32,973 nt of DNA from Gammaproteobacteria bacterium (GCA_002717445.1 PBDY01000022.1:1-32973), one strand, 5' to 3'. Positions 7,415 through 15,717 are shown, counted from the stretch's first letter. A program made the numbers and translations. Notes: a model not told the origin generated them from the letters alone.

Positions 7415-10024
7415 ATGGCTGAATCTGAAAAAAATACCCAAGTTGCTTCAAAAGATCAGAGCGACACTTACGAATTCCAAAACCAATGGCGAATGGAGAT
7501 TAATGAGTGGATTGAGTCTTTACAAGCAGTGAAGGAAAGCTACTCAGAAAGAGAGGTCAAAGAACTTCTCAGGGAATTGCAAAATTACGCATTGAGCCAT
7601 GGGATCACGCTCTCAGAAGCCACGCTAAACACCCCTTATAGAAATACCATTCCACTATCAGAGCAACCAAGTTACCCCGGTGATATGGAAATGGAATCAA
7701 AAATAGAAAACATTATCAGATGGAATGCAATGGCCATGGTGCTTCAAGCATATGACCTCGGCGAGGGACTTGGTGGGCATATAGCGACTTATGCCTCGAC
7801 AGCAACAATGACAGAGGTTGCGCTCAATCATTTCATTAAATCGAGATCCGAAAACGATCAGGGCGACATGTTAAATATTCAAGCGCATTCATCTCCCGGA
7901 ATTTATGCAAGAGCATTTTTGGAAGGGCGATTATCAATCGAAGAAATAGGCAATTTTAGGAGAGAGCTACAAAAAGAGGGTGGATTACCATCGTATCCTC
8001 ACCCAAGAAGAAGGCCTGAGTTATGGCCAAGCCCAACTGCTTCAATGGGCCTCAATGGAGTGTCTTCAATTTATTATGCTCGTTTTTCAAAATACTTAGA
8101 GAACAGGGGATTACTCTCTAAGAAAGGCGGCAAAGTTTGGGCTTTTCTCGGCGATGGAGAAATGGATGAGCCTGAAACGATCGGAACAATCAATATCGCT
8201 GCAAGAGAAAAGCTGGATAACTTAATTTTTGTTGTTAATTGCAATCTACAAAGATTAGACGGACCCGTAAGAGGCAATGGAAAAATCATACAAGAACTGG
8301 AAGCCGTTTTCAGGGGTTCTGGGTGGGATGTCATCAAAGTCATTTGGGGCTCAGAATGGGATCCGCTATTTGCAATCGATGATAATGATGTGATGCAAAG
8401 AAGAATGGATGAGGTCCTTGATGGCGAATATCAAATGTACTCTGTTTCAAGCGGTGCAGATCAAAGAGCTCATTGGGTAAAAGACAATAAAGAGCTTGAG
8501 TCTATCATGAAAAACTTAAGCGATGACGAGCTCAAGGCAATCAAGCGAGGCGGTTTTGATCACAAGAAGTTATACGCAGCATTTGATCGGGCTACAAAAT
8601 CATCTGGAAAGCCTACGGTTATCCTCGTTAAAACCCTAAAGGGTTATGGTTTAGGCGAAGGATCTGAAGGGCAAAACATTGCACACCAAAAGAAAACAAT
8701 GTCTGACGATGAGAGAGTCGAGATTGCCAAAAGACTCGGAATACCGCTTTCCGAAGAGGAATGTATTGCAGCCAAGTTTTATGTTCCTAATCCAGATTCG
8801 GAAGAAATGAAATACATGCATAAAATGAGGCAAAATTTAGGAGGTTATCAACCGATAAGGCATCAAGAGTATAAATCTCTCAAGGCACCTGATTTTGATT
8901 TATTTTCAGATTTTACAGATGGCATCGACCGGTCCATATCTACAACTTTGGCTTTGGTTAGAATGATGTCAAAAATGTTAAGAGACAAAGAGATTGGACC
9001 ATATTTAGTTCCAATTATTCCGGATGAAGCAAGAACTTTTGGTATGGATGGGTTATTTTCTCAAGCGGGAATTTATTCTCCTGATGGGCAGAATTATGAA
9101 CCTGTGGATGCAGGCACAATCTCTCCATATAAAGAAGCAAAAGATGGGCAGATTCTTCAGGAAGGAATTTGTGAGGCGGGCGCTTTGGCATCATTTATGG
9201 CTGCCGGAACCGCTTACTCGCATTCCGAGCTACCAATGATTCCAATTTATATCTTTTATTCCATTTTTGGCATGCAAAGAATTGGAGACATGGTCTGGGC
9301 CTGCGGCGATGCCATGACCAAAGGGTTTTTAATTGGTGGAACAGCAGGCAGAACGACTCTCAATGGTGAAGGTGTTCAACACCAAGACGGTCAATCCCAT
9401 GTTCTGGCTTCGGTCGTTCCTAACATGATGACTTATGACCCAGCTTTTGCATATGAGCTCTCTGTAATCATGCAAGATGGGATAAAAAGAATGTATCAAG
9501 ATCAAGAAGACGTTTTTTATTACATCACTGTCTATAATGAAAACCACACTCATCCAGCAATGCCAAATGACAGCCGTGAAGGGATTCTGAAGGGAATGTA
9601 TTGTTTTAAGGGAGCCTCTGATAACTTATTGAAAGAATACAAAGGAAAGCCTATACACCTTCTGGGAAGTGGGAGTCTCATGCAACAGGCCATTGAGGCA
9701 CAAAAGGTTTTAGAGGAAGAGGGCATTCCAACATTTATTTGGAGTGTAACCAGTTACAATCTTTTACACAGAGATTATCGTGCTTCAAAAAATTCAGACA
9801 GGAAATCTTACACCGAGACGATTCTAGAAGGTTATGACGGCCACTTTTTATCTGTAAGCGACTGGATTACTTTGCTTCCAGATAGTATTTCTCATCTTTT
9901 CCCAGGAGGGTTGATAACACTTGGGACAGATGGTTATGGCTTAAGCGAGACTCGAGAAGCATTGAGAGATCACTTCGGCATTAGCGCCAATTCTATTGTC
10001 GAAAAAGTGAAAGAGTTAATATAA
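7415..10024 (+). CDS. aceE: Pyruvate dehydrogenase E1 component, homodimeric type
   Basis: Thiamine-diphosphate enzyme that decarboxylates pyruvate and passes the acetyl group to the lipoyl E2. Seen: the ThDP motif beginning GDGEMDE at about residue 245 and ending NCNLQRLDGPVRGN, the IAHQ histidine segment, and GVQHQDGQSH in the second half. At 869 residues it is slightly shorter than the 887 of E. coli AceE. The ATG at 7415 is the only reasonable start and its Shine-Dalgarno is poor. No aceF or lpd follows; the next gene converges after four bases, so E2 and E3 must be elsewhere. The E1 identity is secure. Confidence 0.97.
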   Translation: MAESEKNTQVASKDQSDTYEFQNQWRMEINEWIESLQAVKESYSEREVKELLRELQNYALSHGITLSEATLNTPYRNTIPLSEQPSYPGDMEMESKIENIIRWNAMAMVLQAYDLGEGLGGHIATYASTATMTEVALNHFIKSRSENDQGDMLNIQAHSSPGIYARAFLEGRLSIEEIGNFRRELQKEGGLPSYPHPRRRPELWPSPTASMGLNGVSSIYYARFSKYLENRGLLSKKGGKVWAFLGDGEMDEPETIGTINIAAREKLDNLIFVVNCNLQRLDGPVRGNGKIIQELEAVFRGSGWDVIKVIWGSEWDPLFAIDDNDVMQRRMDEVLDGEYQMYSVSSGADQRAHWVKDNKELESIMKNLSDDELKAIKRGGFDHKKLYAAFDRATKSSGKPTVILVKTLKGYGLGEGSEGQNIAHQKKTMSDDERVEIAKRLGIPLSEEECIAAKFYVPNPDSEEMKYMHKMRQNLGGYQPIRHQEYKSLKAPDFDLFSDFTDGIDRSISTTLALVRMMSKMLRDKEIGPYLVPIIPDEARTFGMDGLFSQAGIYSPDGQNYEPVDAGTISPYKEAKDGQILQEGICEAGALASFMAAGTAYSHSELPMIPIYIFYSIFGMQRIGDMVWACGDAMTKGFLIGGTAGRTTLNGEGVQHQDGQSHVLASVVPNMMTYDPAFAYELSVIMQDGIKRMYQDQEDVFYYITVYNENHTHPAMPNDSREGILKGMYCFKGASDNLLKEYKGKPIHLLGSGSLMQQAIEAQKVLEEEGIPTFIWSVTSYNLLHRDYRASKNSDRKSYTETILEGYDGHFLSVSDWITLLPDSISHLFPGGLITLGTDGYGLSETREALRDHFGISANSIVEKVKELI

Positions 10025-10028
10025 AGAT

Positions 10029-10913
10029 TTAAAATTCAAGATTTGCGATTTCTCTTATATGCTCAGGTCGAGTACTGCAGCAGCCCCCAACAACATATGC
10101 TCCTTCCTGAATCCATTTTTTAGCTTCTCTGGCGTATTCCTTTGGCGAAACTGATTTAGTATTCGAATGATGATTAATATCCACATCACAATCTGGCCCC
10201 AAGTCTTTGACTGGGTGATCTAGGACAGCAGAATTTGCAAAAATACCAAATTTTTTTGATTTTTTTAGTATTTCAATTTGTTCTGTAACGCAATCCATTG
10301 CCAGGCAATTCAACAGTTGGCATTCGATATCAAGTTCATTGCCTTGTTCAATCGCATCGCTTAAAGAATCTCCATTAGGCAGGCTCTCCCCAGAAAGCCC
10401 TCTTGCAGTCCAGCTTAGCCAAACTCTATTACTATAGTTTTTTCCTATTGTAGCTGCCAAAAGACCCTCCCTAATGGAGCTCATTGTTTCACACAAGATA
10501 ATGTCAACTTGGCGTTTAGCAATTTGACCTATTCTTTCATAGAACTCAGTAATGATTTCATTTGAGGGTGTGAGATCAGGCCTAAAGCTTGTGTCTATTG
10601 GAGGAAAAGAGAGCGCAATCAAAATATCTGGATTATCTTTTTTTGCCTCGATAGCTAAGTCAATCGATCGTTGTGTGAGAGATTCAAATTGGTTTTCCAG
10701 TCCTTCTCTTTTAAGGATATTTGGCGTGACATAATAATTATTAGTGGTGATCACATTGCAGCCGGCTTCAATATTTGCCTTATGTATTTCTAGCACAGCC
10801 TCAGGTTCTTCATTTAGAGCATGGGCTGACCATATGGATTTTTTCCAATCTGGAACTTTGTATCCTCTATCATGGAGTTCAGTCCCCATTCCTGAATCTA
10901 ATATGTATTTCAC
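10029..10913 (-). CDS. Homocysteine S-methyltransferase family protein
   Basis: Zinc-dependent methyltransferase of the MmuM/BHMT type, which moves a methyl group from a donor (S-methylmethionine, S-adenosylmethionine or a betaine) to homocysteine. Seen: LDSGMGTEL at the N terminus, the first zinc cysteine in LLNC (C203), and the paired zinc cysteines in GGCC (278-279). At 294 residues it has the single-domain size. Translation begins with GTG at 10913, three bases after the stop of the small gene before it, so it is the last gene of a six-gene run. The methyl donor cannot be told from sequence by eye. Confidence 0.88.
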   Translation of the reverse strand: MKYILDSGMGTELHDRGYKVPDWKKSIWSAHALNEEPEAVLEIHKANIEAGCNVITTNNYYVTPNILKREGLENQFESLTQRSIDLAIEAKKDNPDILIALSFPPIDTSFRPDLTPSNEIITEFYERIGQIAKRQVDIILCETMSSIREGLLAATIGKNYSNRVWLSWTARGLSGESLPNGDSLSDAIEQGNELDIECQLLNCLAMDCVTEQIEILKKSKKFGIFANSAVLDHPVKDLGPDCDVDINHHSNTKSVSPKEYAREAKKWIQEGAYVVGGCCSTRPEHIREIANLEF

Positions 10914-10916
10914 GCT

Positions 10917-11156
10917 TTAAGCCTCTAAAACTTCTTCCCACGAAGTGACTGTATCAAGTCGAACATCTTCCCATTCATTTGATTCAGTTTTGAAAACCAG
11001 AATATTATCGTTTTGGAGGTCTTGAGTCATCGTCTGATGATTCCTTAAGAGCCTTTCATTGAGTGTGCAAACTATTGTTCTCCCTTCTCCAGAGTTCATG
11101 CTGGTAAAGCTCAGTTTCACCAACCCTTTTTGCAGAGATTGCATTAATTTTTGCAT
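10917..11156 (-). CDS. Small WYL_2/DUF2693-like SH3-fold protein
   Basis: A 79-residue protein that resembles the WYL_2 (formerly DUF2693) Sm-like SH3 beta-barrel proteins, common in T4-like phages and some bacteria: KLSFTSMNSGEGRTIVCTLN, then LQNDNILVFKTESNEWEDV and a closing TVTSWEEV. This is from memory of the family pattern and not a search. Start ATG at 11156, nine bases after the DUF5652-like gene. Members have been suggested to bind nucleic acid or act as regulators, but no function is shown. It may be a phage-derived gene that has become resident. Confidence 0.6.
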   Translation of the reverse strand: MQKLMQSLQKGLVKLSFTSMNSGEGRTIVCTLNERLLRNHQTMTQDLQNDNILVFKTESNEWEDVRLDTVTSWEEVLEA

Positions 11157-11165
11157 ATTTATTTT

Positions 11166-11357
11166 TTAGGATTTATCCGTTTGGTAATAATAGATATATA
11201 GGATCGGAAGAATACCTGCCGTGTTGAAAATCGCAAGGCATATGAACCATGTCAGTTGACGATTTCTTGCCGCTTTCCAAAGCGCGGTCAGTTTCCATAT
11301 CGCAGACCAGATAATCAACGGAATTATCCAGTAATATAGCAAAGGAGGTTCTAGCAT
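11166..11357 (-). CDS. Small two-helix membrane protein, DUF5652-like
   Basis: A 63-residue protein with two hydrophobic segments, roughly residues 6-26 and 36-57, separated by a basic stretch (WKAARNRQ). The pattern LWKAARNRQLTWF followed by NTAGILPILYIYY matches small DUF5652-type membrane proteins of unknown role. A good Shine-Dalgarno (AAGGAT) lies about seven bases before the ATG at 11357. It starts three bases after the kinase gene and precedes the WYL_2-like gene by nine bases. Function is unknown. Confidence 0.65.
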   Translation of the reverse strand: MLEPPLLYYWIIPLIIWSAIWKLTALWKAARNRQLTWFICLAIFNTAGILPILYIYYYQTDKS

Positions 11358-11360
11358 GAT

Positions 11361-12014
11361 TTATATCCTTTTGATAAATTTCCTATAAAACTTTTCTACA
11401 AAAGTGGGTGAATAATAAGTCGTATCTTCTCTTGAGATATTATCATAAGACCTCTTGTATTTATGCTTTACCCAAGCATTTAGGTCTGTTTTTTTTAATA
11501 AATTAAAAACAATGTTTTTAAAATATCCACTCCGATCATATTTGACGACAGCGGTTCCAAAATCAATAAGATAAGGCTTTAGGTTTTTATCAACCATAAG
11601 ATTGTCTTTTCTTTTGAGATCTCCATGAGCAATACCCAGGTCATGGATTGAAATGATGATTTTTAGAAGAGAGTTAAAGAAGTGATCATTGCCATCTAAC
11701 TCAAATTGCTTATCTCTATATGACTCTCCATCTATATATTCAAGTACCAAATCTCCCTCATTGGTTAAACCATAGCATTCAGCGATTCCTGTCACATTTT
11801 TGAGTCTTTTATAGATATTGTATTCATGTTTAATGCTCCATCGGTTAACCCATGTAGACCACCAATGCTTTATTTTTGCCGATTTAACAAGATAGGTTTT
11901 TTCATTGAGCTTAACTTTGAAGAGTTTGCCTTGATTGCCCTCAAATAGGGCCTCAGAAGCTTCTGATGATTTTAGCTTGAATGCAATTGTTTTGAGTAAC
12001 TCTTTATTCTCCAC
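11361..12014 (-). CDS. Small protein-kinase-fold protein
   Basis: A compact 217-residue kinase-like protein. Visible catalytic elements: YLVK with lysine 44, a KHE glutamate at about 64, the catalytic loop HGDLKRKDN with D132 and N138, and LIDFG with D151. The spacing fits Bud32/RIO or lipopolysaccharide-core kinases better than Hanks-type bacterial serine/threonine kinases, and the glycine loop is poor. Very basic in its second half. Starts with GTG at 12014, nine bases after the methyltransferase stop, preceded by a purine-rich GAGAAA. The substrate could be a protein, lipid A core sugar or small molecule. Confidence 0.75.
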   Translation of the reverse strand: MENKELLKTIAFKLKSSEASEALFEGNQGKLFKVKLNEKTYLVKSAKIKHWWSTWVNRWSIKHEYNIYKRLKNVTGIAECYGLTNEGDLVLEYIDGESYRDKQFELDGNDHFFNSLLKIIISIHDLGIAHGDLKRKDNLMVDKNLKPYLIDFGTAVVKYDRSGYFKNIVFNLLKKTDLNAWVKHKYKRSYDNISREDTTYYSPTFVEKFYRKFIKRI

Positions 12015-12023
12015 TTTCTCAAT

Positions 12024-12626
12024 CTATCTTAGTGCAAGAATAATAAGCCAAGTAATAACATATATTACAATGACTGGTTCGTAGTTTGACTTTAAGCTTT
12101 TCGAGAAAGACCATTCTTTAAAAGAGAACCCTTTTTTTATATTGCCACCATTGATTTTAGGTAAAAGTGCTGGCGTATTATTTGCCCATTGAGGCCAATC
12201 AACAGGAAACAATTGCTTTAACTTTCTGTCTTCATATTCGATTGCAGTTGGGTAATAGAAAACAGCAAAGACGAAACCAACTAGAAAGGACCACCACAAA
12301 CCATTAATGAGCGCCAGTCCAGTTAACAGCACTAAATTTCCAGTATAGAGAGGATGTCTTACAAATGAGTATGGACCGGTTGTGGAAAGTTCTTTATTTT
12401 TTAGCACATAACCTGATGCCATTAACCTAATTAATAGTCCAATTATGGCGATTACATATCCCGCCTCTATTTGAAAAGGAATGGCCGGGTTTAACGGTGT
12501 GAAATAACAGAAAATGCTTACGAGAATTATTCCAAGACTTTGTCTAGAAAATTCGTGGTATCGCATCTCTCTGATGAGATATTTAACCCCTCTTAGCTGA
12601 GACAGATCTTCAGTTCTATGAGGCAT
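12024..12626 (-). CDS. ICMT/PEMT-like membrane methyltransferase
   Basis: A 200-residue integral membrane protein of the isoprenylcysteine carboxyl methyltransferase/phospholipid methyltransferase superfamily. The signature TTGPYSFVRHPLYTGN at about 82-97 holds the RHP triad, and a second conserved block IEYEDRKLKQLFP follows at about 129-141. About four to five hydrophobic segments surround these, and one more lies at the C terminus. It would use S-adenosylmethionine at the membrane. Bacterial members often act on unknown lipids or small thiols. It starts two bases after the preceding gene's stop. Family is clear; substrate is unknown. Confidence 0.8.
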   Translation of the reverse strand: MPHRTEDLSQLRGVKYLIREMRYHEFSRQSLGIILVSIFCYFTPLNPAIPFQIEAGYVIAIIGLLIRLMASGYVLKNKELSTTGPYSFVRHPLYTGNLVLLTGLALINGLWWSFLVGFVFAVFYYPTAIEYEDRKLKQLFPVDWPQWANNTPALLPKINGGNIKKGFSFKEWSFSKSLKSNYEPVIVIYVITWLIILALR

Positions 12627-12628
12627 AA

Positions 12629-13501
12629 TTACTTCCTTTTATTATTCACTTCTTCAACAAATGCTTTATCAATCGAAGTAATACCCTGATCTTTTGCCTC
12701 TTTGACAATGCTTTTCAGTGCAGGTTTTAAAAAGACTTTTGGTATCCCAGTCAATTGCTTACAAGCATTTTCAGTGAAAGCAATATCCTTATCAAGTCTA
12801 TTCGCAATATACATAACTGCATCATGTTTTGATCCTTTGTTCTCTGGTGTTGGCAGCCAAAAAGCTTTTTTATGTTTTGCAAACCAGAATTGATTGGCAT
12901 TTCTAAAGCCAAAGCTGATCGGCATATTTGGTATCTCCATGTCATTGCCTTTATCTAAATTATTCCTCCATTTCTCTCGTAGGTGGATGTGATTAATTTT
13001 TAAAAGCAAATATTCAGTATGCTCTGTTCCAGCATAGTAGAAATCTTCTGGGTTATCATTGAGTTCACATTCAAATACTTGGAAAGCTTCTTTGATGATT
13101 TTTGGTCTTTCTGAGTCGCTGACAAATGACTCTGTTGGTGTTTCTTCTAGCTCAAAAGAGCAGTCTTCCATTTTTTCATCAGGAGGTTGTCCTGGATATC
13201 CAAGATCGACAATATTCGGGATCTTTTTTTGATCATATTCAATAAAATTAAGGGCACACTTCTTGTTTCGTAATAGGTTCTTTGATGTGTTTGAACCTCT
13301 TCTTGATATCATGATCCATTCTCTTCGCTCAATTACACCAAACGGGAATGTCAGTTGATAAGGGCCTATACTTGTTACACCTTCTTCATTGACAGAGGTG
13401 ATTAATGCAAATGAGCTTAGGAAATAGGAGCTGGACTGGTACCAATTATTGTGCATTGGGCTTTCAATCCATCTATCGGTTTTCTTTTTCCAAAAAGACA
13501 T
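12629..13501 (-). CDS. Flavin-reductase-like split-barrel protein with PCP_red-like tail
   Basis: A 290-residue protein. Residues about 25-100 (GVTSIGPYQLTFPFG, then ISRRGSNTSKNLLRN and CALNFI) resemble the FMN-binding split barrel of flavin reductase-like proteins. The last 45 residues (LTGIPKVFLKPALKSIV, AKDQGITSID) resemble PCP_red, the small helical domain at the C terminus of protochlorophyllide reductase subunit B. It starts with ATG at 13501, divergent from a DUF169 gene whose tail is a clearer PCP_red domain. It heads a run of six genes. Both domain calls are by eye and moderate. A flavin or F420-type cofactor is possible; no substrate can be named. Confidence 0.6.
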   Translation of the reverse strand: MSFWKKKTDRWIESPMHNNWYQSSSYFLSSFALITSVNEEGVTSIGPYQLTFPFGVIERREWIMISRRGSNTSKNLLRNKKCALNFIEYDQKKIPNIVDLGYPGQPPDEKMEDCSFELEETPTESFVSDSERPKIIKEAFQVFECELNDNPEDFYYAGTEHTEYLLLKINHIHLREKWRNNLDKGNDMEIPNMPISFGFRNANQFWFAKHKKAFWLPTPENKGSKHDAVMYIANRLDKDIAFTENACKQLTGIPKVFLKPALKSIVKEAKDQGITSIDKAFVEEVNNKRK

Positions 13502-13549
13502 AAGCTGATTCTAACGCTTTTTTTAAATATAAATACTATAATTACATAA

Positions 13550-14512
13550 ATGAGAGATCTTAGTGTATTAGATGACTCTCTTAGGGGGAAAGTGAGAGGC
13601 AATCCAGTTGGAGTTAGTCTTTTTTATTCAGAGATCCCAGAAGAGTATCAAAAAAAGAAAGTGGTTCCTTGTTCCATCGTAAGGCACGCCATGGACAAGG
13701 GTGAAGTTGTTTCATTTGACAAGCATCACCACGATTGCACCACTGGAGTCTACACCGCAGGCGTTCATGAGGGCACAGAAGAGATTAGAAGTGGACAATA
13801 TCTTGCAGTAAACATTCCTGTCTATACTGATGAAGCCGCTGAAAAGATAAAGTCAGGAGATTATATCCTGCCTCAAGATACGGTTGTTGGCATTGGTGCC
13901 GCACCAATATTGGACGTACCAGAGAGTGTCGACATCGATTGGATTGTGGTTGTCTGCAATCCTCATTGGGCAAATTTTATAGGAGGGGCTAGAACGGTAA
14001 TTGATGGTACGCCACCTCGAGGTGCATGTGGATCATCATTCTGCAGTGATCTATTCGCAACACCATGGCACGATGACAATGTCGTTATTACGCCCGGTGA
14101 CTTGGGTGGAAGAATGAATAATCGATTAAAGCCTGAGGAGATGTTTGTGGTGATACCAAGCAAATATCTAGACAGTTTACTCACCATAATGACTTCCATA
14201 CCCGATGCGAGAGCAGTGCTGGAGGCCACAAAACCAAAGGACTCAGATTATTGGAAGAAAAGAGAACGTGCAAAGCAGGCCAAGAAGCAGATTGACCAAT
14301 CAACTGGAGATGATTCTTTTGACTCAAAAGTCAGTATGAATTGGAGCGCAGAAGCCAAAGCCATGATTTCAAAAGCCCCAACAGGCATCGTTGAAATGGC
14401 CATCAATAATGTTGAAGATTTTGCCAGAGATAATGGGATTTATGAAATCGATGAAGAGGTTGTGCTTGATCAAATGAAAAGCGTAGGGATGGACCCAAAG
14501 ATGCTTTCATAA
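13550..14512 (+). CDS. DUF169 family protein with C-terminal PCP_red domain
   Basis: A 320-residue protein. Residues about 10-225 fit DUF169 (COG2043): VPCSIVRHAM, a KHHHDCTTG segment, GACGSSFCSD, and a late GGRMNNRLKPEEMFVVIP. The tail, residues about 262-315, fits PCP_red well: MNWSAEAKAMISKAP, then VEDFARDNGI and IDEEVV, matching the W..EA...L...P......VE.FAR..GI..I pattern. Several cysteines and a histidine cluster might bind metal or an Fe-S centre. The start ATG is 48 bases from a divergent gene with a similar tail; a TATAAT eight bases upstream would give an almost leaderless message. Function is unknown. Confidence 0.75.
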   Translation: MRDLSVLDDSLRGKVRGNPVGVSLFYSEIPEEYQKKKVVPCSIVRHAMDKGEVVSFDKHHHDCTTGVYTAGVHEGTEEIRSGQYLAVNIPVYTDEAAEKIKSGDYILPQDTVVGIGAAPILDVPESVDIDWIVVVCNPHWANFIGGARTVIDGTPPRGACGSSFCSDLFATPWHDDNVVITPGDLGGRMNNRLKPEEMFVVIPSKYLDSLLTIMTSIPDARAVLEATKPKDSDYWKKRERAKQAKKQIDQSTGDDSFDSKVSMNWSAEAKAMISKAPTGIVEMAINNVEDFARDNGIYEIDEEVVLDQMKSVGMDPKMLS

Positions 14513-14517
14513 CCTCA

Positions 14518-15144
14518 TTAGAAGTTATTTAAGATTGTGTAAAGGTCATCCCTTAATTCATCCACCGTATTTGCTGGACTCATTGTTGCGAAAAGAGAAC
14601 CCTCTTGATTGAAAACAAAAATTGAGGCGGTATGGTTAAAGTCATATCCCTCATCTTTATTAATCCTTTGGTAAAAAACACTCAAACCTGAAGTGAAAGA
14701 TTGTATGTTTTTGTATGTGCCAGTGACACCAAGCATGCTTTCATCAAAATAACCAATGTATTCATCCAATCTTTCTGTGGTATCTCTCTCAGGGTCCAGT
14801 GTCACCAGAACAGTAACAAGCTTTGCTGAAGAGAGATTATTTTGTATTTCGTTTTTGATTTCAGCAAGTTTGTATATTGTGGTTGGGCAAACATCAGGAC
14901 AGTTGGTATAACCAAAGAAAAGGATTGTCCAATTTCCCTCGAGGCTTTTATTATTAAAGATCTCATTGTTCTGATCGATCAACTCAAAGCTTTTCAATTC
15001 CATTGGTCGTTTGAGTATTTTACCGGTCACTAAAGTCGGTTTTTTTTCTAAGAGTGATGGCAAGGATTGAAAATAAGTAAACAGAACGGTGACACCAGTG
15101 AGAATGAATAATAAAAAAAGGATGTTTCTTTTATTCATACCCAT
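14518..15144 (-). CDS. SCO1/SenC family copper-delivery protein
   Basis: Membrane-anchored thioredoxin-fold protein of the SCO1/SenC/PrrC family, which supplies copper to the CuA site of cytochrome c oxidase or keeps its cysteines reduced. Seen: an N-terminal membrane anchor at about 8-24, the metal motif CPDVCP with C82 and C86, and the partner histidine H171 in DFNHTAS. About 208 residues, typical. Two ATG codons (15144 and 15138) both lie within the end of the PCu(A)C gene, so the two are probably coupled. It converges on the DUF169 gene with five bases between stops. Confidence 0.93.
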   Translation of the reverse strand: MGMNKRNILFLLFILTGVTVLFTYFQSLPSLLEKKPTLVTGKILKRPMELKSFELIDQNNEIFNNKSLEGNWTILFFGYTNCPDVCPTTIYKLAEIKNEIQNNLSSAKLVTVLVTLDPERDTTERLDEYIGYFDESMLGVTGTYKNIQSFTSGLSVFYQRINKDEGYDFNHTASIFVFNQEGSLFATMSPANTVDELRDDLYTILNNF

Positions 15145-15583
15145 TCCTTAAAACCATTGCATCGCTTCTGAGGATCTTGATTCCATCTTTAATCTCATAA
15201 TAAATAATTAGTTCAACCAGATGACCTTCGTTGATGGCTTTCTTGGGCTTCATTAACATCAGGTGATAGTTGCCTGGCTCTAGATTAAATTCAGAATGAA
15301 TCGGCACTTTCAAACCATCTATCTTCTTCATTAAGGATATGCCGTTTTCAATAGATGAAGAATGTATTTCAATTTTCTCAAAAGCGTTCGATTTTAGATT
15401 GTTTATAATAATTTCATCCGACGAAGTATTCTTAAGCTTCAAATAACCCGAGAATTTTTCTGAATTTGGAGGTGCCGTTCTAATCCACGCATTTTTCACT
15501 TCAAGTTCTGCAAAACTCTTCTGCCCAAAAATAATGACAAAGAAGGCGAGAGGGATTAGAGATTTTATACTCTTGGACCGCAA
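15131..15583 (-). CDS. PCu(A)C periplasmic copper chaperone
   Basis: Periplasmic Cu(I)-binding protein that works with SCO1 in cytochrome oxidase assembly. After a signal peptide (cleavage probably near residue 25, after KSFA) the full copper motif H-x10-M-x21-H-x-M is present exactly: H74, M85, H107, M109. It is 150 residues. The only reasonable start is TTG at 15583; an in-frame TGA lies 24 bases upstream and there is no ATG before the mature region. The start lies inside the end of the 50-codon gene upstream (19-base overlap), so its translation may depend on that gene. Confidence 0.92.
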   Translation of the reverse strand: MRSKSIKSLIPLAFFVIIFGQKSFAELEVKNAWIRTAPPNSEKFSGYLKLKNTSSDEIIINNLKSNAFEKIEIHSSSIENGISLMKKIDGLKVPIHSEFNLEPGNYHLMLMKPKKAINEGHLVELIIYYEIKDGIKILRSDAMVLRNGYE

Positions 15584-15717
15584 ATGACTGCTACAGGGTT
15601 GTATTCAGGAAAGAAAAGCATCGAGAGAAAGGCCCAAACATTGAATAGAACTAAAATTAAAAAAGGGATGGAAGCCAATCCGCCGAAAATAAGGAGATAT
15701 TTTTTATCTGCTTTCAT
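15565..15717 (-). CDS. Small single-pass membrane protein (50 residues)
   Basis: An ATG-initiated reading frame of 50 codons ending in TAA. The product starts MKADKKYLLIF, has one long hydrophobic stretch (residues about 7-36) and ends with a short tail containing FFPEYNPVAV and one cysteine. It fits between the FAD oxidoreductase stop (33 bases upstream) and the PCu(A)C start, which it overlaps by 19 bases, in the same strand and order as the rest of the run. I do not recognise a family. Position suggests a copper or cytochrome-oxidase assembly helper, or just a coupling leader. A chance frame of this length with such a clean membrane profile is possible but less likely. Confidence 0.55.
   Translation of the reverse strand: MKADKKYLLIFGGLASIPFLILVLFNVWAFLSMLFFPEYNPVAVICGPRV

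Noticed and set aside
12629-13501. Naming the split-barrel protein as an F420-dependent enzyme
   Set aside because: F420-dependent enzymes and flavin reductase-like proteins share related folds and the F420 operon is nearby, but I see no specific F420-binding signature.
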